Shown one piece after another: positions 36,633-44,896 of a stretch of DNA of 64,000 nucleotides. The notes under the pieces are model-generated. The model ran no database searches, was not told the DNA's origin, and saw only the letters and a program-made list of their open reading frames with translations. The position numbers were made by a program, and so were the translations under genes. Numbering within the stretch: position 1 is the stretch's first letter; every line of letters begins with the position of its first letter. Source of the DNA: Clostridium putrefaciens (GTDB lineage Bacteria > Bacillota > Clostridia > Clostridiales > Clostridiaceae); contig NZ_UFWZ01000001.1 of assembly GCF_900461105.1 (NCBI RefSeq), forward strand, positions 2,046,001 to 2,110,000, given 5' to 3'.

Positions 36633-36899
36633 ATGTTTTATATGGAAGACTCTGAAGATTCTAGACTTAGTTCAGACTGCATAACACAAAAGAAATGTAT
36701 ACCACAAGAAACTGTAATAACTAATGTTAGGCTTGCTGCTGCATATGTTCCATACCAAAAGCTATGTACTCTTTTTTCACCTATTGAGTCACTTAAAAGA
36801 GGTACTGCTTTTCCGGAACTTTACAGTCCTTTTGAAGGAGAAAATAAAAAAGGTGTTAAACTAAGTAAGAGTGAAAAGGGAGGTTGCTATGAAAGGTGA
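36633..36899 (+). CDS. cotJA: Spore coat protein CotJA
   Basis: The 88-residue protein matches CotJA in VRLAAAYVPYQKLCTLFSPIESLKRGTAFPELY. CotJA, B and C are assembled into the spore coat under sigma-E control in Bacillus. The gene begins 12 bases after AAGGAG. Its end overlaps the next start codon by a few bases, showing one operon. Sporulation-specific promoter boxes could not be assigned with confidence. Confidence 0.92.
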   Translation: MFYMEDSEDSRLSSDCITQKKCIPQETVITNVRLAAAYVPYQKLCTLFSPIESLKRGTAFPELYSPFEGENKKGVKLSKSEKGGCYER

Positions 36900-37176
36900 A
36901 ATAGATAGAATGGAACTTTTAAAACTAATTACTATTTCAAGTTTTATGAAAGAGGACCTTTCTTTGTATCTTAATACCCATCCAATGGATGAGAAGGTTA
37001 TTACAAGATATAACTTCCACGTAATGGAATCAAAGGCCTTAAAAGAAAGGTATGAGATGAATTATGGCATGATATCCGAACATGACTCTTGTAGTCCTTG
37101 CCCTTGGCAATGGATAGATCAGCCATGGCCTTGGGAATATGAGGCTAACTTTAGATTTCATAAGGAGGGGATATAA
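36889..37176 (+). CDS. cotJB: Spore coat protein CotJB
   Basis: The 95-residue protein has the CotJB motifs LLKLITISSFMKEDLSLYLNTHP and SPCPWQWIDQPWPWE. The start is ATG 36889 (MKGEIDRM), which has GGGAGG five bases upstream and overlaps the cotJA stop. An earlier in-frame ATG at 36871 is unlikely. Confidence 0.92.
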   Translation: MKGEIDRMELLKLITISSFMKEDLSLYLNTHPMDEKVITRYNFHVMESKALKERYEMNYGMISEHDSCSPCPWQWIDQPWPWEYEANFRFHKEGI

Positions 37177-37179
37177 TTT

Positions 37180-37761
37180 ATGTGGACATACGATAAATAC
37201 CTACAATATCCTGTTAAAATAAAAAATCCTAGCCCTAGAATGGCAAAGGTAATTATAACTCAATATGGTGGACCCGATGGTGAACTTGGTGCGGCACTTA
37301 GATACTTAAGCCAAAGATTTACTATGGTTACTCCTGAAGCTATAGCTACATTAAATGATATTGGTACAGAGGAATTAGCCCATTTAGAAATGGTTGGTTC
37401 CATGGTTCGTCAATTAATGAAAGGTGCAAGCATTGAAGAAATTGATGCACAGGGTATGGGTGCTTATTTTGCCGATCATGGTAGAGGGGTATATCCTGCA
37501 AGTGCTTCAGGTGTGCCATTTAACGCTGCCGGTATCCAATCAAAAGGTGATCCAATTGTTGACCTTACAGAAAACTTAGCAGCAGAACAAAAAGCAAGAG
37601 CTACTTATGAGTATTTAATAACTATGGCTGATGATCCTGATGTAATAGAACCTTTAAAGTTTTTAAGAGAGAGAGAAGTTGTACACTATCAAAGATTTGG
37701 AGAAGCTCTTAGAATTGTTCAAGAAAAGTTACAAGAACCACGCCTATATATGATGAAATAA
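37180..37761 (+). CDS. cotJC: Spore coat protein CotJC, manganese-catalase family
   Basis: The 193-residue protein belongs to the Mn-catalase-like ferritin family, with metal-ligand motifs TEELAHLEMVG (Glu/His) and ENLAAEQKARATYEYL, REREVVHYQRFGEAL. CotJC is a coat component that may detoxify peroxide. It follows cotJB by three bases and ends the operon, which has a terminator at 37829-37860. Confidence 0.93.
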   Translation: MWTYDKYLQYPVKIKNPSPRMAKVIITQYGGPDGELGAALRYLSQRFTMVTPEAIATLNDIGTEELAHLEMVGSMVRQLMKGASIEEIDAQGMGAYFADHGRGVYPASASGVPFNAAGIQSKGDPIVDLTENLAAEQKARATYEYLITMADDPDVIEPLKFLREREVVHYQRFGEALRIVQEKLQEPRLYMMK

Positions 37762-37828
37762 TTACTTCGTTAACTTAAAATAAATTTTAAATTAATATTG
37801 AGATTATAATATATCTCTAAACATAGTA

Positions 37829-37860
37829 AGCCTGCCACTTTTATGTGGTGGGTTTTGTTT
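37829..37860 (+). terminator. Terminator of cotJABC
   Basis: GCCTGCCAC pairs (with G-U pairs) with GTGGTGGGTT around TTTTAT and is followed by TTTTGTTTT. Confidence 0.8.
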
Positions 37861-37940
37861 TAATTTGCTGAGTATTGGTTTAAAATTACATAAGAAACAA
37901 GTAGGAACAACAGATAATAAAGAAACATATGTATTAAATG

Positions 37941-38067
37941 TCAAGTGATTCTTAGACTCAGGTGGAGTTTGCTTATATATAATGAATACATCTCTTGATC
38001 TGAGTCTTAGAATAACTTATCCATGGGCATAGCCACCGTCATCCCACACCTTGAAGAAAATATAGGC
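37941..38067 (+). repeat. Repeated relic sequence, copy 1
   Basis: This stretch and the minus-strand stretch at 61223-61349 are homologous over about 125 bases: both begin TCAAGTGATTCTTAGACTC, share GGTGGAGTTTG and GAATACATCT, and then diverge. The present copy also has a self-complementary arm (TTCTTAGACTCAG with CTGAGTCTTAGAA). A 33-codon frame runs from 38023 to 38124 (MGIATVIPHLEENIGVTYGN), but stop codons precede it in frame and there is no ribosome site, so it looks like a decayed coding or mobile relic. The rest of the 570-base gap between cotJC and the DUF1002 gene shows nothing. Confidence 0.65.
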
Positions 38068-38335
38068 GTTACTTATGGTAACTTAGATGAAGGAAGCTAT
38101 ATACTAAATCCAGCTCAATTATAGCTACATTACAAAGGTTATTTCCAGGTACTATTATATTTTATAAACGTATCTATCATATATACTCTATATTTTCAAT
38201 ATATTTCTGCTATAATTAAATAAGGGTAATTAAACAGGTTAGTATTATAATTTGCTTAATAATACTAACCTTTAGTTATTCTAAAAATCAAAGTTCCAAT
38301 TTACAAACTTATTATTGAAAGCGAGGATATGCTAA

Positions 38336-39343
38336 ATGAAAAATAAAATTATTTTTATACTTTTAATAAGTATTATAATTACTGGGTTATTTTCTCCAGT
38401 AAGCGTAAGGGCAAAGGATGAAAATAAACGTATAGTAACTTTGGGTTCAGATTTAACAAAGGCCCAAAGACTTCAGATGCTAGAAAGATTTGATGTAACA
38501 GAAAATCAAATAGAAAAAGATGAAATTAAAGAAGTAGAGGTAACTATACAAGATATAAGAGAGCAACTCGGTATGGATACTAGTAAACCTGTAGCTAAGG
38601 GCAGCGTTTCTATTTCTAGCTGTTATGTTGAGGTATTGCCTAAAGGAAAGGGTATAAGTGTAACCACAAATAATTTAACAGAAGTAAATAAAAACATGCT
38701 ATCTAATGCCATTGTAACCTCTGGAATAACAGATGCAAAGGTAATAGCGGATGCTCCTTATAAGGTAACGGGAACTGCTGCACTTGCTGGTATACTGAAG
38801 GGATTCGAACAATCTATGGGTAAAGAATTACCTTTAGAAAATAAAGAGGTAGCAAGAGATGAAATAAATGTAACTAAATCTTTAGGGAATGAAATAGGAC
38901 CAGATAAAGCGTCTTCATTAATAAATGATGCAAAAACAGAAGTGATAAAAGAAAAACCTAAAGATAAACAAGACATAGTAGGAATAGTGGACAAAACTGC
39001 TGATAGATATGAGGTTAAGCTATCTGAAAGCCAGCAACAAAGCATCACAGAGCTTTTAACAAAATTAAATGATTTAGATTTGAATTATAAAGACCTAAAA
39101 GGTACTTTGTCTAAGTTAAATGATACAATGACAAAGAGTTTAGAAAAATCAGGAGTTATTTTGAAGGAAAATAACACTTTATTAAAAAAGATTTCCAGAC
39201 AGCTAGATAGGTTTGGAAGCTTTATTAAAGGAATATTTAATAAAGACTCAATAGAAAAGATAGAGCCTGCTGATATAGAAACTAAAAAGACACAAATTAA
39301 AGATACCATAGATGATCTAATTGAAAAAGTACCAGCAAAGTAA
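38336..39343 (+). CDS. DUF1002 exported protein
   Basis: The 335-residue protein starts with a signal peptide (ILLISIIITGLFSPVSVRA, cleavage after residue 26). It contains the DUF1002 pattern VTLGSDLTKAQRLQMLERF, SSCYVEVLPKGKGISVTT, NMLSNAIVTSGITDAKVIADAPYKVTGTAALAGI. The C-terminal half is predicted coiled coil, rich in Lys and Leu. DUF1002 proteins of Firmicutes are extracellular and of unknown function. It ends at a strong terminator (39364-39408). Confidence 0.88.
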   Translation: MKNKIIFILLISIIITGLFSPVSVRAKDENKRIVTLGSDLTKAQRLQMLERFDVTENQIEKDEIKEVEVTIQDIREQLGMDTSKPVAKGSVSISSCYVEVLPKGKGISVTTNNLTEVNKNMLSNAIVTSGITDAKVIADAPYKVTGTAALAGILKGFEQSMGKELPLENKEVARDEINVTKSLGNEIGPDKASSLINDAKTEVIKEKPKDKQDIVGIVDKTADRYEVKLSESQQQSITELLTKLNDLDLNYKDLKGTLSKLNDTMTKSLEKSGVILKENNTLLKKISRQLDRFGSFIKGIFNKDSIEKIEPADIETKKTQIKDTIDDLIEKVPAK

Positions 39344-39363
39344 AATTTAATTAAACAATCTAT

Positions 39364-39408
39364 AAAGACTATGAATTTAGAATATATATCTAAGTTCATA
39401 GTCTTTTT
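39364..39408. terminator. Terminator shared by the DUF1002 and arsM genes
   Basis: AAAGACTATGAA pairs with TTCATAGTCTTTTT. Convergent genes end on both sides: DUF1002 on the plus strand and full-length arsM on the minus strand (stop at 39417). Confidence 0.85.
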
Positions 39409-39416
39409 ACATTATA

Positions 39417-40217
39417 CTATTTAGTTGATTTTATGGCGGATACTTCTGCAGCCATAATGTATTCTCCAACCTTTAGCTTATGTCCCCATTTTTCAGCATA
39501 TTCTTTAGATACTTTTTTGGTATTGATATTAATATCATTAAAACCAGCCTTTTCTAAATAACCTTTTAATTCTTCCACGGAAGATGCACCAGTAACTCAT
39601 CCACAGTAAAGTTTTTCATCTTGCTTCATTTCAGATGTTAATTCTTTCATAAGAACTATATCAGAAATTGCAACTCTGCCACCTTTTTTTAACACACGAT
39701 AAGCTTCATTATAAACTCTTTGCTTATTTGGTGATAGATTTATAACACAATTGGAGATGATTACATCCGCTGTATTATCAGCCACAGGCAGATTTTCGAT
39801 TTCACCTAATCTAAAGTCTACATTTTTATATTGGTGCCTTTTGCAACTTCGTCTTGCACTAGTTATCATCTCTGATGTCATATCTACCCCTATAATGTAT
39901 CCATTAGCTCCAACCTTTTTTGAGGCTAAAAAGCAATCAAAACCCCCACCACATCCAAGGTCTATAACGGTTTCACCTGACTTTATCTTAGCTATTAGTT
40001 GAGGATTACCACATCCAAGTCCCATATTAGTCTCCTCTGGAGCCCCTAATATTTCTTCATCAGAATAACCTATTTTGCGAGAAATCTCTAAGGCTGATTT
40101 TTTTAATGATAACTCATTATTATCACAACAGCCAGATTTTTTTGAATTAGATATAGCAATCTTTTTATAACTGTCACGAACTAAATTTCTAACATCTATT
40201 TTTTTAATATCACTCAT
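39417..40217 (-). CDS. arsM: Arsenite methyltransferase with probable selenocysteine (UGA recoding)
   Basis: ArsM methylates arsenite with SAM. Conserved cysteines are present in GLGCGNPQ and IISNCVINL, with SAM motifs VIDLGCGGGFDC and GVDMTSEMI. The frame meets UGA at 39597-39599 directly after LYCG, but it continues in phase for another 59 codons (VTGASSVEELKGYLEKAG to VSAIKSTK) to TAG at 39417. UGA replaces the third conserved, arsenic-binding Cys (YCGCVxGA). A hairpin follows (39571-39584), so the 266-residue product with Sec207 is favoured over a 206-residue truncation. It is transcribed with arsR. Confidence 0.8.
39571..39596 (-). promoter_or_regulatory. Candidate bacterial SECIS element in arsM
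   Basis: After the UGA, 12 bases lead to the hairpin TCTTC-CGTG-GAAGA on the minus strand (39571-39584). The stem is five perfect pairs. The loop carries G at its second position and begins 17 bases after the UGA, within the range known for bacterial SECIS hairpins that bind SelB. Confidence 0.6.
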
Positions 40218-40263
40218 TTTACAATCTCCTTTTAATATCTCGAATAGTTTAGGCTAAACGGAT

Positions 40264-40524
40264 TTATTTTAATTCTTCTAAAGTTGATAAAATATCCAGA
40301 ACCTTATAATCTACAATACTATAATGAGTCCACATGCCCCTTTTCTCAGATTTTAAAATATTAGCCTCCTTTAAAATTTTAAGATGTTGAGATAAGTTAG
40401 ACTGACTAAACTCTACATCTTCATTTAATTTACATACACAAAGTTCCCCTAAAGATAACCTTTTTACTATTTTTAATCTTATAGGATGAGCCAAGGCTTT
40501 AAGAATCTTAACTTCATTTTCCAT
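40264..40524 (-). CDS. arsR: ArsR-family transcriptional repressor
   Basis: The 86-residue winged-helix protein has the metal-site motif ELCVCKL (two Cys) in the recognition helix region, and SQSNLSQHLKILKEANIL for DNA contact. ArsR releases DNA when arsenite binds its Cys residues. ATG 40524 has GGAG five bases upstream, so it is preferred over an upstream GTG at 40539. It sits 47 bases ahead of arsM on the same strand and probably controls it. Confidence 0.92.
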   Translation of the reverse strand: MENEVKILKALAHPIRLKIVKRLSLGELCVCKLNEDVEFSQSNLSQHLKILKEANILKSEKRGMWTHYSIVDYKVLDILSTLEELK

Positions 40525-40820
40525 AAAGTCTCCTAACACTTGTTTATAATATATATACTATTGCGACTATATAAGTATATAATTAAATAGTAATATAGTG
40601 TTAAGGCTTTGTCAATAATTATAAAATAAATTATTATAGTTTACTTTTTAATGGTTTGTCTTTATATTTTATTGTATAAAAATATGACTACTATGGTATT
40701 GAAAATTAAGAGTATAACTTCAATTCAAGTTTTATGATATAATTTATAGAATGTAACTAAATCCTTTGATTTGAAATCATAGTATGTTACAAAACTAAAA
40801 GTGAAGAAGGCGAATACATT

Positions 40821-41012
40821 TTGATAGGAACTAAAAGAGATAATATAAAAATAGGTTCAAAAGTAACAGTAGTACAAAAGCAAGATCAACGTTCAGGAAA
40901 GCTTACAGAAGGCATTGTTAAAAGAATCCTTACAAATTCACAAAATCATCCCCGTGGGATAAAGGTAATGTTAGAAAGCGGTATTGTGGGAAGAGTAACA
41001 GAAGTATTTTAA
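40821..41012 (+). CDS. ywbE: YwbE family protein (DUF2196)
   Basis: The 63-residue protein matches YwbE: RDNIKIGSKVTVVQKQDQRSGKLTEGIVKRILTNS and HPRGIKVMLESGIVGRVTEV. The predicted start is TTG, about a dozen bases after AAGAAGG, which may reduce translation. Function of this family is unknown. It ends next to a long hairpin. Confidence 0.88.
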   Translation: MIGTKRDNIKIGSKVTVVQKQDQRSGKLTEGIVKRILTNSQNHPRGIKVMLESGIVGRVTEVF

Positions 41013-41019
41013 TTAATAT

Positions 41020-41124
41020 AAAGCACCCTAGAGTGATAGTCAATGAGCTGACCTCCAATTGTAGATTTTTAAGTCTAACTTTTAGAGGTCCTTTCATAAT
41101 CTGACTACTACGCTTAGGTGCTTT
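41020..41124. repeat. 105-base nested palindrome after ywbE
   Basis: AAAGCACC (41020-41027) pairs with GGTGCTTT (41117-41124). Inside, TAGTCA pairs with TGACTA, with further pairs to either side, and GACCTC (41050-41055) pairs with GAGGTC (41085-41090). The whole unit could fold into one long imperfect hairpin. It begins 8 bases after the ywbE stop. It may be an mRNA 3' structure, a small palindromic mobile element or an sRNA; nothing distinguishes these. Confidence 0.55.
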
Positions 41125-41173
41125 AACAATTTAATAAAATCTATTTTAAATTACTTTAAAATATTACATTTAC

Positions 41174-42871
41174 CTACATATTACTATCATCAACAGCATC
41201 TAACCACTGCTTAACTGGTGTTATAACACTTTCGATGCATCCATCTTCAAATGGATTGTTTAAACTTGCATACTTAGTAAGTTCTAAGAAGGACTTGCTT
41301 CCGCCAACTTTACATAATCTTAAGTAATCTTCCCATGCCAATTCTTTGTTTTCATTAAATTTAACCCAAAACTGCAATGCACAAACCTGGGCTAATGTAT
41401 AGTCTATATAATAGAAAGGTGACTCAAATATATGTCCTTGCCTAAACCAATATCCACCATTATTTAGGAATTCACTATCCTCATAGTCCTTACTTGGTAA
41501 ATATTTTGCTTCGATTTCTCTCCAAGCCTTTTTTCTTTCCTCTGGTGTAGCTGTTGGGTTTTCATACACAAAATGTTGGAATTCATCTACTGTAACTCCA
41601 TAAGGTATAAATGTTAGTGCGCTAGCCAAATGTGTGAATTTATATTTAAGTTCATCTTCTTTAAAGAATAACTTCATCCAAGGCCATGTAATAAATTCCA
41701 TACTCATTGAATGTATTTCCGCAGCTTCGTAGGTTGGAAATTCATATTCTGGCACTTCAAGATTTCTACTAGAATAAACCTGAAAAGCATGTCCAGCTTC
41801 GTGAGTAAGTACATCTACATCTCCAGATGTTCCGTTAAAGTTAGAAAATATAAATGGAGCCTTGTACTTTCCAATGAAGGTGCAATAGCCTCCCCCAGCT
41901 TTACCTTTTTTACTTACCAAATCCATAAGTTCGCCTTCTACCATAAAGTTGAAAAATTCATTAGTTTCTGGCGACAATTCTTTATACATTTGCCTTCCGT
42001 TATTTAAGATCCAATCTGAATCTCCCTTAGGTACAGCATTTCCACTTAAAAATTTTAACGGTTCGTCATAATATTTAAGACTTTGAAGACCTAATCTTTT
42101 AGCTTGTCTTTTCTTTAATTCCTCTGCTACAGGGACTATATACTCTAGTACTTGCTTTCTATAATTTGATACCATCGTTGAATCATAATCTGATCTCATC
42201 ATTCTTATATATCCAAGCTCTACGTAATTATTATATCCTAGCTTTTTAGCTATTCTATCCCTTACTTTAACTAATTTATCGTATATTTCATCAAACCTTT
42301 TTTCATTTTCTACATAGAAGTTAGTAGAAGCTTCGTAAGCTTTCTTTCGCATTTCTCTATCCTTTGATTGTATAAAAGGATCGATTTCTGCTAGGTTTCT
42401 GTCTTCTCCTTCAAACATTATCTTAGCTGAAGCTTTAAGCTTACCATATTCAGTTGCAAGCTTATTTTCTTCCTGAAGATCACCTATTATTTCAGGTTTA
42501 AATGTCTTTAGTTGCATTTGTGCTAAAGTAAATAATTGCTTTCCCCATTTTTCTTCTAATTGATTTTTAAATTTAGAATTTACTAAAACCTTATAATAAT
42601 TTGATATAATTCCTTCATATATTGGCATAGATTCATCTATAAATTCTTGCTCTTTTTCATAAAACTCATCTACAGTATTAATAGAACTTCTTATACCAAC
42701 TAGTTGTGCCATAGAATCTATTTCACTTCTTAGATGATTTATTTCCTTCATTATTTTGTCTTGCTCAATTAAACTTTCAGCCGCTTGAAACTTTTCTATT
42801 AAATCATTAAATAACTTTTCTGCTTTATCCATATCTGGTCTTTCATATTTATAATCTTTAAATTTTAACAA
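41174..42871 (-). CDS. pepF: M3-family oligoendopeptidase (PepF-like)
   Basis: The 565-residue zinc peptidase has the active-site motif LTHEAGHAFQVYSSR and the third ligand Glu in FPTYEAAEIHSMSMEF. The N-terminal half is helical. PepF enzymes cut short oligopeptides in the cytosol. The length is typical and the gene is monocistronic. Confidence 0.93.
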   Translation of the reverse strand: MLKFKDYKYERPDMDKAEKLFNDLIEKFQAAESLIEQDKIMKEINHLRSEIDSMAQLVGIRSSINTVDEFYEKEQEFIDESMPIYEGIISNYYKVLVNSKFKNQLEEKWGKQLFTLAQMQLKTFKPEIIGDLQEENKLATEYGKLKASAKIMFEGEDRNLAEIDPFIQSKDREMRKKAYEASTNFYVENEKRFDEIYDKLVKVRDRIAKKLGYNNYVELGYIRMMRSDYDSTMVSNYRKQVLEYIVPVAEELKKRQAKRLGLQSLKYYDEPLKFLSGNAVPKGDSDWILNNGRQMYKELSPETNEFFNFMVEGELMDLVSKKGKAGGGYCTFIGKYKAPFIFSNFNGTSGDVDVLTHEAGHAFQVYSSRNLEVPEYEFPTYEAAEIHSMSMEFITWPWMKLFFKEDELKYKFTHLASALTFIPYGVTVDEFQHFVYENPTATPEERKKAWREIEAKYLPSKDYEDSEFLNNGGYWFRQGHIFESPFYYIDYTLAQVCALQFWVKFNENKELAWEDYLRLCKVGGSKSFLELTKYASLNNPFEDGCIESVITPVKQWLDAVDDSNM

Positions 42872-43011
42872 TATAATTCCCCCTCTTATTTTTAAATCTT
42901 CTTATTAAAATAATATCCATAATGATTTTATCTTACCATATATTCAGAACTTTGTGAATTCAAGCTTTTAATAATTAATAAAAGACATTTTCATTAGTCT
43001 AAAATATAAGG

Positions 43012-43040
43012 TATAATTAGATGAAATAGGATCTAATTAT
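43012..43040 (+). promoter_or_regulatory. Promoter-overlapping inverted repeat before the methyltransferase
   Basis: ATAATTAGAT (43013-43022) and ATCTAATTAT (43031-43040) form perfect arms around an 8-base loop, overlapping the likely -10 box TATAAT at 43012-43017. It is a candidate operator. Confidence 0.4.
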
Positions 43041-43117
43041 ATAACGATTAGTTGTATTATTATCCAATATATAAACTTTATAAATAACCTAACATTAAAA
43101 TACAAGGAGTGAGTTAC

Positions 43118-44743
43118 ATTAAAGATACAGATTACAAAGTTTTAATAGAAAACCTAAAAACTTCAGAGGATAAAGAAAGAGCTAAAATAATAGATACACT
43201 TTCAAAGAATTATACTTTAGCGCTACCTCTTTTATGGAAGGAATCTTTAGAGAATGAAAATCCAAGAGCAATGCTTTCTGCTATAAGGGATATTATAAAA
43301 AAAGAAAAGCCAAGAGAAATGCTTAAAAGAAACATAGGTAGTTCTAAAGAAAAGCTTAAAAGCTTTCTTCAAAGTCCAGATGCAAAAACAAGAAAAAACA
43401 CCTGTGGTATAATTAGTGAATTAGCTGATCCTGCCTATTTAAGCGCCTTATACACTGCCTTTGAAAAAGAAGATCAGCTATTTGTAAAATCTTCCTATAT
43501 CCTTGCCATAGGAAACTGTGGAAAAGCTTCTGACGGTGAAAAGCTAGAGAAAATACTTGAAAGTTTAATATCAAATGAAAAAGCTTGCAGGGATGAAAGT
43601 GAACTAATAAAAAATGCAAAACATCTAAATGAAGAGAAGCTTGTCCTAGGAAGAGCAATAGCTAAATTGTCTAAATGTGTAAGGCATAAATTTAAAGGCT
43701 TTGAAGAGCCTGTTCCTATGCTAGTTACAGCAATGAACAAAGAGTTTAGAGTTACTCTAAATGAACTTAAAGAAAAGTCAATTAAGGGTAATCTTGTAGA
43801 TAATGGTATCCTTATTAAAGAAAAGGACTTAGATAAAATCTACAGCTGCAGAACCTTTTATGAACTTCTTTACCCTTTAGATTCCTTAGAAAAGCTAGAA
43901 TTTAATTCTGATATAATAGCTTCAGCAATTTTAAAAGCTAATATTATAGACTTTTTAAATAGTTGTCATGAAAATGCATCTATTCCTGATGATTATTTTC
44001 CTTATAGAATTGAATTAAAAACTGAAAGTTACAATAAAGAAAGATCAGACTTTTTAAAAAGCTTATCTATAAAATTAGATGAACTTTCAAACGGAAAGCT
44101 TAAAAATAGTCCATCTTCCTATGAAGTTGAAATTAGAATAGTTGAAAAAAATAACATTTGCAGTGTGTTCATTAAGCTCTATTCATTTAAAGATACACGA
44201 TTTGACTATAGAGAAAATACCTTAGCAAGTTCCATAAACCCAGTTACCGCAGCAATTGTAGTAAAATCTATAGAAAAATGGTTGAAAAATGATTCAAAGG
44301 TTTTAGATCCTTTTTGTGGAACCTCCACTATGTTAATTGAAAGGGCTAAATTAAAGGAAACTTCTAGTTTAACAGGAATTGATATATTTGGTGCTGCTAT
44401 AGATTTCTCAAAAGTAAACTCAAGGCTTTCAAACACAAAAATAAAGCTTATAAATGAAGATATATTATCTTACAAAACTTTTGATGTCTTTGATGAGATT
44501 ATATGTAATATGCCCTTTGAAGCCAACGTTGGAAGCAAAAATCACACTATAGATTTATATCGTGGATTTATAGACATGATTCCAAAACTTGTAAAGCCTA
44601 ATGGGATGGTATTCCTTTATACGGTAGAAAAAAACTTACTTAAACAAAATCTATCAGGTAATAATCACTTAGAACTTCTTGATGAAATAAAGATTGAAAG
44701 TGGCGGGCTTACACCAAATGTCTTTGTACTAAGAGTCAAGTAA
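43118..44743 (+). CDS. Class I RNA methyltransferase with HEAT-like N-terminus, probable AUU start
   Basis: About 541 residues: an N-terminal HEAT-like helical repeat part (roughly 20-170) and a C-terminal Rossmann methyltransferase of the Trm14/RlmL (UPF0020) type with DYRENTLASSINP, LDPFCGTSTMLIERA (SAM loop), LTGIDIFGAAIDFS and an IICNMPFE motif that marks N2-guanine methyltransferases. The only in-frame GTG (43109) overlaps the AAGGAG site, so it cannot use it. An ATT at 43118 lies eight bases past AAGGAG and is favoured. Substrate tRNA or rRNA unknown. Confidence 0.8.
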   Translation: MKDTDYKVLIENLKTSEDKERAKIIDTLSKNYTLALPLLWKESLENENPRAMLSAIRDIIKKEKPREMLKRNIGSSKEKLKSFLQSPDAKTRKNTCGIISELADPAYLSALYTAFEKEDQLFVKSSYILAIGNCGKASDGEKLEKILESLISNEKACRDESELIKNAKHLNEEKLVLGRAIAKLSKCVRHKFKGFEEPVPMLVTAMNKEFRVTLNELKEKSIKGNLVDNGILIKEKDLDKIYSCRTFYELLYPLDSLEKLEFNSDIIASAILKANIIDFLNSCHENASIPDDYFPYRIELKTESYNKERSDFLKSLSIKLDELSNGKLKNSPSSYEVEIRIVEKNNICSVFIKLYSFKDTRFDYRENTLASSINPVTAAIVVKSIEKWLKNDSKVLDPFCGTSTMLIERAKLKETSSLTGIDIFGAAIDFSKVNSRLSNTKIKLINEDILSYKTFDVFDEIICNMPFEANVGSKNHTIDLYRGFIDMIPKLVKPNGMVFLYTVEKNLLKQNLSGNNHLELLDEIKIESGGLTPNVFVLRVK

Positions 44744-44774
44744 ACTGTAAACTATTATAGTAATAGATATAATT

Positions 44775-44812
44775 AAAAGTATCAACCTTTAAGGTTAATA
44801 CTTTTAATTTTT
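44775..44812 (+). terminator. Terminator of the methyltransferase gene
   Basis: AAAAGTAT and ATACTTTT enclose an inner AACCTT/AAGGTT pair and are followed by AATTTTTTA. Confidence 0.85.
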
Positions 44813-44896
44813 TATATTGTACTCTATCATCATAAATACAGACTATATGATAAATTTCTTCACTCTTATAAAAAGGCATGTATTTTTATCTTAAGG

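Noticed and set aside
38023..38124. 33-codon frame MGIATVIPHLEE in the repeated relic
   Set aside because: No ribosome site and stop codons precede it in frame; its counterpart copy is broken by stops.
39597..40217. Treating arsM as an ordinary truncated 206-residue protein ending at UGA
   Set aside because: The frame continues for 59 codons matching the ArsM C-terminus, with UGA at a conserved Cys position and a SECIS-like hairpin.
43109..43111. GTG as start of the RNA methyltransferase
   Set aside because: It overlaps the AAGGAG ribosome site; ATT at 43118 has correct spacing.
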